Below are positions 35,281 through 48,079 of a stretch of 64,000 bases of DNA, one piece after another. The position numbers and the translations under genes are program-made. The stretch is from assembly GCA_031308135.1 (NCBI GenBank), contig JAHLJT010003656.1:71752984-71816983 (forward strand). Reading direction: 5' to 3'. How positions within the stretch are numbered: the first letter of the stretch is position 1; each line of letters begins with the position of its first letter. This stretch comes from Acheta domesticus. Lineage: Eukaryota; Arthropoda; Insecta; Orthoptera; Gryllidae. The notes under the pieces are model-generated. The model saw nothing but the letters and a program-made list of their open reading frames with translations, did no database searches and was not told the origin of the DNA.

Positions 35281-37489
35281 TCATAGAGAACAGGAAGGCA
35301 AACCTTGTAATTCCAATGCACAAAGTAAAAATATAACTAAAAATATTATTTTTCCCTTGAAATCACTAAATTTTGTGAGTCCTTGCCTTCTCCCTCTGGA
35401 CCCTCTTAATCGAATGTACGTCCCTATTTCCGTGACCTGTGTACGTGGTCCTGTGTTTGATTTTCGGCAAGGCTTTCAAGGAATACGAAATAGTAATGGC
35501 GATTGAGGATCAGTTAACGAATGAAATTCTGTGAAATGGTGATGGGAAATACGAAATTGCTGACCATATCACCCGTTATAAATCATGGGTGGACTCCGCG
35601 TAGCAAAATGCTTGGCCAGCGTTTAAATGTTAAATACACATCACCTAGTACATAATTAGGGCAACTTTTCGGGTAAAAAGTAAACTGATTCATTTCACTA
35701 ATTCATACGAAATCATCTCCAGCAAATATGGCATGAATTTTATTGGAGAGGGAAATCGAAAAATTAAACTGCTAACTTCATGAAAAACCAGTGTCTACAA
35801 AAGACCTGTACAAATATGTTCGTTCATTTTTTTAAATAATAATTGATAAGATTGCCTCGGCCTGAATTCTCAGTTATTTAATTTCAGTTTTTTTTAACGT
35901 GTATGTCGGATGAGACAAAATATGAATAATACATGGCGCAACGCACTAGTGTGTTGTGGGTTGCATGCCGGTGCCGAAACGTACTCGCGGAAATTTTTAA
36001 CTCGCAGTCTAAAACCAGTAACTACATATCAAATTAATCTGTCATTACCTCAATCGAATAGCAAACGCATTTGCCGATAATAAGTGTTTGGCTAAAAAGC
36101 AAATTACAATTATTTTTTTTCTGGAATAATTTTACTATCATCACATATTGTCTTATATCTGAAATGAAATGAATACAATGGCCACTTTTAGCGCATTTTA
36201 ACAATAGTGATTTAGATTAATGCAACAGAAAGTAATATCCTATAATTGAATCAAAAAATCTGTACTTGGCGTATGGGGTACATTCTGCTCTCGTTTTCTT
36301 GAGCTCCAGAATTCCTTCCTTCTCCCCTTACTAACTTGAATTATCAATAAATGTAGCAATGAGAGCTGTTAAAGAGAACTGTTGACACATTAAGTTGTAA
36401 TACAAAATATAGTTTGAAGTCAAGTCTGAGAAGAAGAGATTTTTAAACATTGGTTCGACAAATTTGTAAATATTTTTATACATGTAATGCTGTAAATGTG
36501 AAGATAGCAGGTAAACTCCCTTACATGTTTGCAATAATTTGTGCGTAGTTAACTAGTCGAAGCCAGTCTTCATTAATACTGTTCAATATCTACCATGTTA
36601 TTGAAATTTGTTATAATTTGGGTGGATAAATATTTTATAATATCTTAATTATGTGTCATGTAAATTAATCTGACTATCTACACATTTTGAAAATATAACT
36701 TCCTCTGGACATTAATCTTATTTGGTCCCTTCATTATTATCCTATTTTTAAACTTTCATACGCATTTCTTGCCTACTTATCTGTCTGTTGTCTACTTACT
36801 ACGTCTGTATGCTTAGTTGTTCTATTTTTTTAATTCTTAAATCAATTTCATAGAAGTAAGTCTCTCATTGTAATGTTTTAAATGATTGTTTCTAGAGAAT
36901 ATAATAAACATCATTTGTTGTCCGCCAAGTTGTATTTGTATTCTCTTTTCTTGTTTCCTCTCTTCTTAGCTATGGAGAAACGAGTATAAATTACCAATTC
37001 ATCAACTATTATTTTAACGTCACATTGGCAGTATATTGTCAAGTTGTCATTTGCAAGTTGACTCTCAATTCAGTTTTTATTGTACTCATTCTGTGCTGGG
37101 ATAAAAAGCAACCGTTGCGCGAAAAATGAATCAAGCAGGATTTGAAAATATAAACAATATTTTAAATAGTTTATTGCAAAAATAATAATCTTCACAAAAT
37201 AAGCGCTACTTAACAGACTGAGTAAAAAGCATTTCAGCGCACGGGTTCGCGTAGGTGTAGTGCACGGATGCACGCTGGAGATCACAAGAGCCGCGTCAAG
37301 TTGCGAACTCCCTCGGTTGGCTTGCGGTGCGCGTGCCGCAGGCCGGGGATCAGCGCTGTAAGCATGCGCTGTGAGCGGGGAGAGGGGGCAGGGATTCTGC
37401 CCGCGGCGGGGGCCGGGGGGGCGGGGGGATCCGGGAGCGGGTCAAGGCCACGGCCAAGGACGCGCGGCGGGTGGCTGGTGTATACTCAC

Positions 37490-37985
37490 GAGGCGAGCGG
37501 CGCGCGCATGTCGCGACCTTGGCGCGCGAACATGAGCGCGGCCAGGCCGAGCTGGCGGTCGCCCTCGAAGCCCAGGAAGCTGATGAGGCGCAGCAGCGAG
37601 GGCGGCAGCAGCGACGCGCACAGCTGGAAGACGCCGTAGCCGAAGCTGACGGCGGCCATGAGGCGCGCCACCACGTCGGGCGGCACGCGCGGCGGGGGCG
37701 GGGCGGCGGCGCGGGCGGCGGCGTGCGCGGCGCCGGTCGCCAGCGCGGCCAACGCGGCCAGCGGGCCCCGCCCGCCGCCGCCGCCGCTGCCGCCCCCGCC
37801 GCCGGGGGACGGCGAGGGGGGCGACGGCGGCGACAGCAGCGGCGGCGGCGGCGGCGGCGGAGAGGTGGGCGTGTCCGCCGGAGAGGCCGGCGAGGGCGTC
37901 GGCGGCACCGACCACTCGCAAGGGCTGAGCAGGTCGGGCTGGCTCGGGTCGCGCGTCACCACGCTCCACGTCGGGAAGTCCGACC
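37490..37985 (-). CDS. TTC39C: TTC39C internal exon b (expanded linker plus conserved core)
   Basis: This 496-nt exon has an acceptor CCCGCAG at its start and donor GTGAGTATA at its end. It begins with 2 bases completing a codon from exon a (G+GG) and ends with 2 bases (TC) completed by exon c. The C-terminal third (AAVSFGYGVFQLC, then SLLPPSLLRLISFLGF, then GDRQLGLAALMFA, DMRAPLAS) is a very close match to the TTC39C core. The first ~110 residues are low complexity: SDFPTWSVVTRDP, then Pro/Ser runs including seven prolines, a Gly5-Ser-Gly5 tract and an Ala-rich stretch. In vertebrate TTC39C this linker is much shorter (about 30-40 residues, from memory). The exon is extremely GC-rich in an AT-rich setting. 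The core and 3' boundary are secure. The 5' boundary is inferred from the acceptor and the matching phase, so an alternative acceptor that skips part of the linker is possible. Confidence 0.88.
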
Positions 37986-39461
37986 CTGCGGGCGGCGGGC
38001 GCCGTCAAGGACAGCAGCGACGCCCTGCGCGGGGAGGGGAGGAGCCTTTCACGGCCAAGGTCGCGGCCGCTACGCGAGCCCCGCCCCGCCCCCACCCCAC
38101 CCTCCTCACTCCACTTCCCCTGCGTGCTGCTTGGTTCATTGACTGACGAACGGCGGCGGCACGTGCCTGCGATGGCCACGCTCATTATGAAGCAAACACG
38201 GGCAATGTGAATGAACGGACGACATACTTTGTAGTTATACGACGTTTTATCTCAAGATAATGGATTGCTTATTATTTTTTTTTTCCATTACTAGTCACGA
38301 CGTCACATCGGAATGGTCTTACAGTTCCAATACTTACCTTGTGACTTTTTTAAAATTATAACAACAGTATGCGTGGGTAAAAATTATCAAGAAAGTATGC
38401 AAGACATCCTGGAAAAGGTGAATCAGACGCTTAAAACATTTCATATTATTCCATAAAATCGAAAAAAATCATGTTCCGTTTACGTGTACTAAGACTGGGG
38501 ATAACAGAAGATACTTTGACGGCTGCTATTTGGTTCTCAGATATTGGGACAAAATCGTCACACGATTGTTTTCTCCTATGCTGTCATTAATTCCCTTTTC
38601 ATGGACGACAACGCATTGCTCGACAGAAATCAGAAATGGAAGAGGTGCTACACAAAAAGGATATCACGCGAAAGCGGAGTACCCCCTTTACCGTGATCCC
38701 TTTAAACACCTCTGTAATACACTAGGCAAAACATAATTTCAGCTAAGTAAATACCTCCCACACCAATGAAGAATTTGAGAAGAGTGATTCATCGTGTCCC
38801 AAAACTCGATCTCTCATTGAGTCCGTACCAAGCGTTAGCCAGTGTTTGGAAAAAAATGTTTGCAGTTCTAAACTAACCTAAACACAAACTAACGGCAGTT
38901 AGTACTGTTGTACTGATCCAGTGGAACACAAATTGTCTTTTCGAGTTTTATATGAGAAAAAATGAAAAATCTTACCAGAATAACTTTCTGAATCTGAATA
39001 CATATCTTCTAATCAACATTATTTGAAAAATACCGAACTAATTTCATAATATGTTATAGGATGTCCTTCTTCCTGTAAATTGTATCCTGATTCGACTCAT
39101 TTCCTTACTTAGCACACTATACTATGACTATTTTTTTGTGATGCCTGAACTCATTATACTAAATCTTATTATACTGAAGGAACAGCAAGATTTGAGGTAC
39201 TCAGGATACTTGTAAGCGGCGTTGCACGTGTACAAGCATATGCAGATGATTTATTCAACCCAATAGTTGAACCATTCAACTCAATAAATGATTTATTCAA
39301 CATCTTAGATGATTTATTCAACAGCTCTGCGCTCTCTGCCCGTCCCGACACCTCCCCCACAACACCCGCCAACTGTTACCGCCATCTAGATTTTTTTTAA
39401 ATGTAAAGAAAAACACCCTCTGTTGTAAATTTTTGAATCGCTAACTTCGCAGAATTTTTTC

Positions 39462-39500
39462 TCGGTGGCTCAAAAGTATTCACACAAAATTTGGGGACAA
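39462..39500 (+). repeat. Possible Tc1-like terminal sequence
   Basis: CGGTGGCTCAAAAGTATTCA resembles the start of Tc1-type terminal repeats that open CAGTGGCTCAAAAGTATT. I see no matching opposite end nearby and no transposase, so this is only a weak call. Confidence 0.25.
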
Positions 39501-42500
39501 TCACTACAATGGTTATTGGGAACATACAAATACCCAAACGTATATACAGTCACTTTTATAAAAAAAAAAGGAATAAAAAGATTCCAGAAAATGCACGGTT
39601 CTAGTAAAAATGAACGATGTTTAGACAAGATGATCGTTTGTTTTGAACGATTATCCTTTTGGTATTATGAGCTGAAAAAAAAATAGATTTTATTACCGTT
39701 AATCTAATGAATCAAGTCGGAACTATTCATGTCAATGCCGGAAAGAGAGTACAGTTATTTATAGCGTTTCAGCGTTTCACCATGCAATCTTTTCGTAAGC
39801 TCATTGAAATCATTAAAAATCTCGTCTTTTTCTGGAATTCGTCCAGAATATCCCGGATGGAACTGACTAAGAATTGTGCCAATCGATTGGTTTTGTGGAA
39901 AGGATTTGAATGACCTCTGCAGGAGCTGAAAATTACACAAAACGTGCTTTTGATGTCCGAAAAAACGCGCAAAAACAGGTTTTTAGAGAAATTTTTTAGA
40001 ATTTTATTGATAGATCCTCAACAGATGATCAGTGTCCCACCAGGAGACCGAGATGCGACGAATGACACATCACTTGTCTCCATTGGTGGATCGGAAGGGG
40101 TCTAAGCGTGAGGTACGGACACACGGACGGAGGTTACTCGATTACTTTATAAGGATTTAAAATCATTCACATTATGTAACAAAGCATCAACTCATATTTT
40201 TTGTATAGATTGTAGAATCGCTTAAATAGACTCCGATTTTACCTAATATTTAAAAGATAGCTCAAATGCAATTGTTTCTTTTTATTTTTTAATTTATTTG
40301 ATTTGTATTTACAGCGTTTTGCGGGAGTGTTCGAGTTTGCATTAATACAAAGTACGGAACGATAATTATACGGAACATTTAAATAGGAATGGTTACGTTT
40401 TGAGAGCAGCCAATTTGAGAAGATTATGATGGCACGAAGAAGTTTCTGGAGATTTTTCTGCGAATTCTTTTTCTTCTAGATAGTATTTCCTTCCCTAGTT
40501 GGGAATGGAAGTTTTTTTTTACGAAATGTAAGCGTCGACTACCAACTATTCTACCAACTATTCAATTAAGTTACCCGAATTGTATCATTTTCATTGTTTT
40601 AAAATATGTTTACAATTTCAATATCGTTTATAGTTGTTTCTTAATTAACTAGCTCAAATATCTTGTTGGAAAAACGTAGAGGTTTAGCCTGTAGTTTTAT
40701 TATGGTTTGATTAATAGCTGGGGTTAATTTCCTCATCTTTGTTATTTTATTTTGTAACGTATTTTGAAATTACGTGAACAAGAGAAGTTGGTGAGCTTGT
40801 GGTACTGGACTTGTCTTCAAAGTTATAAATTGGTATACTATATACTGTTAAATTAACCGTAAATGAATCAGTAACTCATATTAATGTTTAATTTGATTAA
40901 CCAAACAATATTATTACATGTATGGTAAACATATTACCATTAAATTCTTCGTTGGGTAATTTTCTTATCCCCTTGGTATTCAAAGAATACAAAAAACATT
41001 GGTAGCGTAAGATTTAATGCACAACATGCCATACTACCCTCACTACAAATCACACTCACAAAAAAAAGATCGATGCATCATTTTGATCGACAGCTTCATT
41101 TTAAAAGGGAGGACCGGCATGTGGGAATACCTCGACGAGAAATGTAGCCAACTTTTTACAGAATGCGTTGCAACATTTCCACACACACCTTCCCCTGGCC
41201 TTTCAAGGACGAGAATAATAGCCTTCCATATTTTGCAACATTTCGTGCAGTACAATAATTCTGAATATCGCTCTGTGAATCGCAAACAGGATCTTAACAA
41301 CCGGAATTCCAGTTATTACATGGAAAACCTTCGGTAGATATTTGCAATCCATCCAAGCAATCTATTCGTCACGAAATGTAAAGTAGACTAGGAGTCCGCA
41401 AAAATATCACGCACAATACCACGGCAAGACATTTTAGGATGATTTCCAGTGTCATGAACACGAGAAAGCAAGTACGGTGGCAATTTTGTTAAAACGTGTC
41501 AAATACAAAATATGTCGTCGAAATAGTATGAAATATTCATTTTCTTTGATTCACAATTAAATTCTAGCCCTCCATAAAACACTCACTTGATATAACAAAT
41601 ATGCCAAAATGAGTGCAACAGACTATTTGCTGTGCCATATTGGTACGATGAATGCGATTTGCTCTCAAACGAACTATTTTAAAACGAATCACATTGGTTC
41701 CAATCTCCCAAAAAGTCGTTTCTTTAGCGAATTCAAAAAATTAAGCTGTCTAAAAGCGACATTGCAGGTTGAAAGTTACGACGATGTTCCTATCTTAGGC
41801 GAGCGGTCCAAAGCACAGGAAATTCGTCTCTGGAGATAAAACCAAACCACTACCATCTAATTATTACCTTAGAGGTATTTTTCGGCAACGCTTCCAGCTA
41901 CGACAATCACATCTTTCTCCAAAGGCTATCTCCGTCGACCACCGACGTTTCCTCAATCGGTGATCTCGGCGAGAGGGAGGGGGGAGTGTAAAATGCATTG
42001 GAGACCACAGCCCTCACAGAAATTTGAAGACATGTTACAAACAGCATTCAGTGCAGGGAGTAAAGAATATTTGTGGATAGTTGATAAAGCGTAAATGAAA
42101 GCAAGAAACACATTAGGCGGTAACGGGGTGCTTCAGAGCAAGAAGAAACAAAAAGTGTGCTTGCTGTAATATTAAAGAGGAAAATAGACTCAAAAACAAC
42201 AGTGACTTAACAAGAATAAAAATTCATGTAAATAATTGTTGCAATATGGACATCCATCTTCACTTCATTGACATCTCCCTCATTTGTACGTCATCCCCAC
42301 ATATTTATACTGTTTTTTATGACAAATAAATACATTAACTCATCTATTCATCTGTCACTAGCATAATTTGTAGTGATTAGTTGTTTATTAATAGGGTTAG
42401 ATTTAGTTTTAATTAAACAAAACTGTAAATAATAAAAAAAGAGTAATAATGAAACTACATGATTTATGATTTTTTTCACTGGCTTCTTTAGTATAAAAAC

Positions 42501-44389
42501 CGTTTTTGGCTTTGATAGCTTAGTAGTTGCCTCCCCTGAAACGTTCATTGAACAAATTTGCACTTTTTAACATTTGCTAGGAAGAAATAAAAGTAGTATA
42601 TTTGTATCTACCGAAACAATTGCCACCTAGTCACTAACGGAAATTTTCGTGCAGAAACGAGCGATCCGATTCTTAAAGTTCTTTCCCAAAAACACACACT
42701 CGAGACCCCTCAATAATCATGGCGTGAGTTGTTCCCGTGTTATTCTGTTGACACTCCCTTTGACGGCCGTGTATTCCCGTCGGGTGATTGCAGGCCTCTC
42801 GAAGAGTTTTCTCTGCTCTCAATTGGATAGCGAGGCTCCAACCCTTCGGATCCCCAACCAATCGATTCGGTGCTACAGCGGAGGACAAGTGCTCGGGCGT
42901 GGAGTAGCAGGGCGTCACCCACTCGCCCTGGTTGTCGACGGACAATTAACCCCTCGTCCACAGAGCTCCGTGTACGCAATGGGCCGTCGAGCTCTGAGAG
43001 GTAGACACCTCAAAAAGACTATGAGCGCATCCTCGTCATAAGTCTCTTCTGAAACGTACACTTATGTAAAACATCTGTTCTCGGAATGCAAAAGTCTCTG
43101 TGCCCATTATTAATCATTTTGGGTTTTATAACGTAACATGATATACATCTTCTGTTCTTAATAATCTTATATGATAGTTTGTATCACTAGGAAAGATAAA
43201 TTATTTAAAATTAATAATTTAATTTCCCTATTTGAAGTTGCAGTATATTATATTCGTATGTAATGACTGTTAACTACTCGATCAGTATTGAGTAATTTAT
43301 TACACACAATTTTGTCGACACAATAGACAAATTTCATTCCCGATTCCTTTGCTGGAAACAACGCAGATGATCTACTTCAAATACCTTCGTAAATATTTTA
43401 CTTTTATGACCTATCACGGAATAGATATTTTTATATCTTCATACATTTTCCTCCTTCATACGTCCTTGAAGACATTTGAGTCTGCGTAATCTCAAATCTT
43501 CTGAGCCATTGAGAAATGCGGTTTTGGTATTTTCAGCATACGATCCCCCATCTGGCCCATGCCTCAGGACTAAAGCTCTCAGATCTTCTGAATCCTGTAC
43601 CTTCATCCTGTACTTGCTTTGCACACTCGAATTACTTGTATGTGGAAAACACGACTATTACACGTGTAGATTTGTTAAAGTGTACTGATCTTGTTCAGAT
43701 TTCTTCCCCACAGAAAATTAATTTTAGGTAAAAAACAGAGATGACATAATGCAAATAGGAAAATACACATTGATGAATCTTTCTTGTCTTTCTTAAAGGA
43801 TCATAATCGAAAATTTAAAACTGATTCCTTTTATGAATTTGATTGCTTTTCCGAAATGTTTTGATACGGGTTTTTCGTATGGTTTCTCTTATACTTTTCC
43901 AGTTGCCTTTTACATGCCCTACCTACTAGTAGATTCCGATGGTTGGTGTTATGAAGACATTGTAGTCTCGTGGCCTTTCTACGCCACTCCCACTTACCGC
44001 AAATACTTCCTGAGACGTTATTCATAAAGAAAACATTCTGTGTTTGTATAATTTGTTAGAAATCAATTTTTATTTATTATTTTTCAATCCTCCTTCAATT
44101 CAGTTTTTTCCATAATGATTTCTTTTACTTCAATGGAAATTTCGAGTATGTAAAATAATTTTACTTGCTTCATTATTACCACTCTTTCTGATTACATATT
44201 CAAAGTTTCACGTCAGAGAAACATTTCCCCCGGTCATTTTAGTTATCACGAGAGAAATGAATTTAGTCTACAAAAACTAATCATCTTGATTTAGATTTTT
44301 TGCTTACTCGTGCACTAATATATAAAAATATTGCAAAAAATTGATTTCAAAATTTGGACGAATCGTTGTTTCGGGCTCACATTCCAATA

Positions 44390-44560
44390 TTTTTCATAAA
44401 TAGATATTTTCGTCGGCCTGTCCGTCCGTTTGTCTCTCCTTCTGACTGTTCAATGAGCCAGCCGAACTTCCTTCTATCCGTATGTCCATCTACCTATCGG
44501 ATAGTCTATCCATCCTTATATCCATTCGTGAACAGCACTTTGTACCTCGCAAATCGTCCA
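44390..44560. repeat. Degenerate TCCG/TCCA/TCTA tetranucleotide tract
   Basis: Words such as TGTCCGTCCGTTTGTC and TATCCATCCTTATATCC dominate. It might be a minus-strand relic of the A-family GACGGACGG motif, but the other A-family landmarks are missing. Confidence 0.4.
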
Positions 44561-44734
44561 TAGGACCGATTCCTTCTATTTCTACACGAAGGAAAGTCCT
44601 GGATTGCAGCCACTAAGGCCTCCTCTACATCTTTAACTGGCATGGTGCTTGCCCGTTTCTATATCTCCGAATCCAGCAATTCGTGGAATCGGCTGACCAT
44701 TGTAATGGCTCAGCATGTTGTTATCTCTATAGCG

Positions 44735-45182
44735 TCGCTGACAGAGTCCCTACGATTCTCACTACGAGTCACAACGGTGGCAGACTTTTGACACTAGCAA
44801 CGTAGATAGGACGAATTCAATCCCTGTTTGGAGGAGAATTCTGAACATTACAAATGTTGGAACAACCCTCATATAAAAAAGACAAAGATCGGGCGCGATG
44901 TTCCCTTCCTCATCCTTATTCCTTCCTCTCTCCTTACACAAACACATACTTACACTTAAAAACACTACATTACCACACACATCGGGAACGCGGTCCCAGA
45001 GCGGTGTCCCGTTGGGGTGATATCTGGAGAAGCAAAACCGTCGACGTACAGTTCGACGCCGTCTCACGTTCCAATCGGCGGCACGCCTCCACTTCCTGGC
45101 ATGTAATACGCGCTACACTTACGGGAGCAATGAGCTTAGCACACTCCTTCGGAAATACAATATCAATCAATCAATCAATCGC
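44735..45182 (+). mobile_element. SINE B copy 3, with (AATC)n tail
   Basis: Contains GGTGGCAGACTTTTG, TTTGGAGGAGAATTCTG, CGGGAACGCGGTCCCAGAGC, GGTGTCCCGTTGGGGTGA and CTACACTTACGGGAGCAATG. It finishes in ATCAATCAATCAATCAATCG. The middle is shortened by a deletion after the GAATTCTG block. Confidence 0.8.
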
Positions 45183-45290
45183 TTTTCCTTAATGCTATGA
45201 TCGTCGGCGTAGCATGACAGCCTTTCAACTTTCATTTCATTCCCATTAGCGTTGGCGTTCGCAAACGCGGGCAGTCGTGAAACGGCCGTT

Positions 45291-45532
45291 AAGGCGGCTC
45301 CACACGTTCGTTATTCGGGGAAAGCGAGCAACCGCTCGCCGAATCCCGAGTAGTGCGGATGGGTCGCTTGCTATTTGCCGAGTGACGAACATTCGGCGCT
45401 CGCCCTACCCACCGCGTGTCTGTCTTTTGGACACATCGAAGGGAGCGAACATTCGCCGAACACTTCAGCTGGTCGGGATCGGGCGAGCAGTAGCTCGCTG
45501 CTCGCCGAATGCCGAATGTGTGGTGCCACCTT
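45291..45532 (+). mobile_element. MITE family C, best-preserved copy
   Basis: Its ends are AAGGCGGCTCCACACGTTCG and, on the opposite strand, AAGGTGGCACCACACATTCG, a 20-bp TIR with three mismatches. The interior is full of GCGAACATTCGCCGAA-type words in both orientations. It is 242 bp with no coding capacity. Two more copies lie at 8355-8545 and 9499-9732. Confidence 0.8.
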
Positions 45533-45589
45533 GAAGCGCAAGTCTTTCTCCGGGAATACCCATTCCGAAAGCTGCGCGCCATCAATTCG

Positions 45590-45832
45590 TGGAAGCGCGG
45601 GCGAGCGCCGCGCGTCATCCGCAGCGGGGTGCCGCCCGCCCGCCCGCCGGCGGCGCGGCGCGGAGGCGAGGCCAGTCGTCATAGGCAGGCGCGCGCGCGC
45701 GCGCCGCGCCGCGCGCCGTTTGTCGCAGGGGCAGGGCGGAGCGGAGTCGAGCCGAGCGGAGCAGTGCTGAATCGATTTCCGCAAGAAAGTCTCCCGGGCT
45801 TCGGCATTCCGCGGCGGCGCGACTCGGCGCGG
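45590..45832. other. GC-rich island next to MITE C
   Basis: Contains CCGCCCGCCCGCCCG, (GC)n at 45688-45705 and CGGAGCGGAGTCGAGCCGAG. Open frames in several phases are low complexity. The boundary with the GGAGC array is gradual. Confidence 0.5.
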
Positions 45833-45875
45833 CGCGGAGCGGAGCGGAGCGGAGCGGAGCGGAGCGGAGCGGAGC
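45833..45875. repeat. (GGAGC)n array
   Basis: About eight perfect GGAGC pentamers ending in GGAGCAGAGTAGAGC. Confidence 0.95.
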
Positions 45876-45984
45876 AGAGTAGAGCTCAGTGGGCCCAAAC
45901 ATTAAAAAAACAACTCGAAATTTAGAAGGGTGTAAGTCATATGTGATACTAAAATGAATGTTTAATTCAATAAAATATACATTC

Positions 45985-46180
45985 AGTGTTCTACCCCACA
46001 TGTCGGGACACCAGTTGGTAACTTAGAGCTTGCCTCGCTGGGGGAGATATCTGGGGGGAAACTCACAAGCATGTGTGGGGTGGCGCCAATCTCACTTTCA
46101 GGCGAGGGGGGGGGCACTACACTTAAGGAAATAATGACCAAAGCCGTTGAAGCGCCTGGAAACATTACATAATCAGTTAA
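45985..46180 (+). mobile_element. SINE B copy 4, 3' part only
   Basis: ATGTCGGGACACCAGTTGGT, AACTTAGAGCTTG, GGGGGAGATATCTGG and CACTACACTTAAGGAAATAA, then AATGACCAAAGCCGTTGAAG and CGCCTGGAAACAT, follow the order of the B 3' half. The 5' half is absent. Confidence 0.8.
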
Positions 46181-46960
46181 TTTAATTCGGTAAAAATGCA
46201 TAAATTCAAGTGAATCTAAGATGAGTTCACTAGATTATTTACCCATTCCATTTGTTTCCTGCACTAATTTTCTTGGCGAGACAAATAGGAATATAACGTG
46301 TGACAATACCTCTCATTTATACTACGAACAATTACGATCTTGGAAAACATTTCCTTTCTTCTCTCCTTATCTTTATAAAATCAATAAACCCAAGTGAAAT
46401 TTTTGCACGTGCGAGGGGGTATCCGTGAACCGGGCCCAGGGGGCATAAAGAGAGCGGCTGCTGTCATCATGCAATCATTCGCCTGGGCAATTCTAACACT
46501 TAACTTTCCGAGTCGCGCCGGTGCCCATACTCTGTTGGGCTGTATTGTAACAGCTACTACTTAATGTTACTCTTAACGTGTGGAAATAAATATTTTTAAC
46601 ACGTTGGTTGGTGACCAGCAGGAATGGAAAACGTTTCGTCAATCGTTAGTTCGCATGTGGTCAACTAAACTTCGTGCAAGATCGTGAGTTCGCATGGCAG
46701 AACTTGTTCTTCCAACTACGATTTTTCGTCTTGTAGATTGAAGTAAAATAAAATAGTCAAAGGGAAAAACAATGAATCTCTTGAATATAATGATTGTGCG
46801 TCCAAATGTAGGGACCATTACGTGAAATGAGTATAGGTAAAGGCGCGGAGTGGGAGCAACATAAACAGGGTGGCAGTAGTTACTAGGTTTAGCTCATCCT
46901 GAGTAGCAGTCAAAAATACAATCACCAGTGCAATCGTAACATAGCCGTTAACACCATAAT

Positions 46961-46961
<1 letters not shown>

Positions 46962-46998
<37 letters not shown>
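46962..46998. repeat. (AAT)n microsatellite
   Basis: About 12 TAA units. Confidence 0.95.
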
Positions 46999-47694
46999 CG
47001 TCATCATATAAAGTTAAGATAATGCAAATATTAAGTTCATCTTATTCCATTTTGTCAACAACAAAGACCTCGCCGACATATTAATAAGTGTGGACGCTAT
47101 ATTAATGGTTTAACATTAAATGTATACTTACGATTAACATGTTACGACACTCAATACATGTACTTTTGACATGTTCACATAAAGATTAAATAATATTTAA
47201 GATTCAGAATTTCAGCGCTTGCGTTATCGGGAGGCTGGCACGCTCTCGTGGCGACCGTGCGAACTAGGTGAATTTGATTCGCTAGTCTGATTTCTGTAGT
47301 TACCGGCTATATTTTATTTCAACTTAAATATACAACAAAACAACGTGTTTTAACGTAAAGTTAGCGTGATTTCATTGAAGTCCGTAAAAATTCCGATACA
47401 TCCATGTGATTCATTGCTGTAGACTCGTATTCTTTAAGAAAAAGGATGTTTTCATAAGAAATAACATCTAGGTGTGTTTTTTTTCTTTTAAGTATTACTT
47501 GTTTCACAATTCTATAAAACGCTAATAACTTAGGATGAAAATTATTTTATCTCAAAATTTTAACACCCTCCTCGCTTAAAACAAACGTAGTCTCTTTCTT
47601 AAGCTCCAAAAAAGTCATGCATTTTTTATGCAAATGCTTTTACGCATTTTTTATGTATTCGTTTTCATGTTCGCCTTTCTGTCCGATAGGATCT

Positions 47695-47900
47695 AGTGTG
47701 CTCCGCGGCGCGGCGGCGCTGCGCGTGCGAAAAGCCGACTGCGGCGCCGCGCCGGCCGGTCGGCGAGCGAGAGAGTTCCACGAACACTTTCTCCGGGTCG
47801 AACGCCCGGCCTCCCGCCCTCGCGTCTCTTTCTCTCCCCCCGCCCCTGCCGCAGTCGCGCCCGCACGCTGCGCTCGATGGTCGTTCTTCCATGACGAATA
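47695..47900. other. GC-rich island
   Basis: A ~200-bp block (GGCGCGGCGGCGCTGCGCG, CGGCCGGTCGGCGAGCGAG) in AT-rich intron. It has no recognisable coding or RNA feature. Confidence 0.45.
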
Positions 47901-47934
47901 ACGACGGCTGCGTCGGCGCGTGTGGTTGCGAAGC

Positions 47935-48045
47935 CTGGGGAAAGGAGGGAGGGTCAGAGATTCGAATCCCAGTGGGGTTCAGGATGTCGGGATTTCCAGC
48001 TGTTTGGAGCAGAATTCTGAACTCTGTGGTTTCCTTCGACTTATT
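47935..48045 (+). mobile_element. SINE B fragment (tRNA-like head)
   Basis: The B-box-like AGATTCGAATCCC near 47960 is followed by GTTTGGAGCAGAATTCTGA, which matches the TCTGGAGGAGAATTCTAG block. It is cut short and directly precedes the next B copy. Confidence 0.55.
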
Positions 48046-48079
48046 CTAGGTGGGTCACGCACCAAACATGTGCTCATTC

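Larger units (their letters stand above)
16600..37489 (-). other. TTC39C intron between exons b and c (20.9 kb)
   Basis: Phase-2 intron between exon b (donor GTGAGTATA) and exon c (acceptor GCGCAG). It carries a foldback at 16988-17128, GC islands at 22360-22575 and 26495-26895, SINE B copies at 23615-24125 and 28175-28725, a TIR element at 25370-26056, a long A-family element at 30640-31958 and several microsatellites. I see nothing identifiable in 17130-22000, 26900-28170, 28730-29700, 29750-30640, 32780-35090 and 35280-37250 apart from AT-rich sequence. Confidence 0.85.

Noticed and set aside
37471..38146. Plus-strand frames of 160-220 codons opposite exon b
   Set aside because: Antisense shadows of a very GC-rich coding exon; low complexity.
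42649..43041. 130-codon plus-strand frame of moderate GC
   Set aside because: No recognisable domain, and an overlapping minus-strand frame is equally open.
43439..43624. Minus-strand 61-codon frame with coiled-coil-like Glu/Lys/Arg content
   Set aside because: Too short, unrecognised, no supportive splice sites, and TTC39C phases leave no room for a constitutive exon here.
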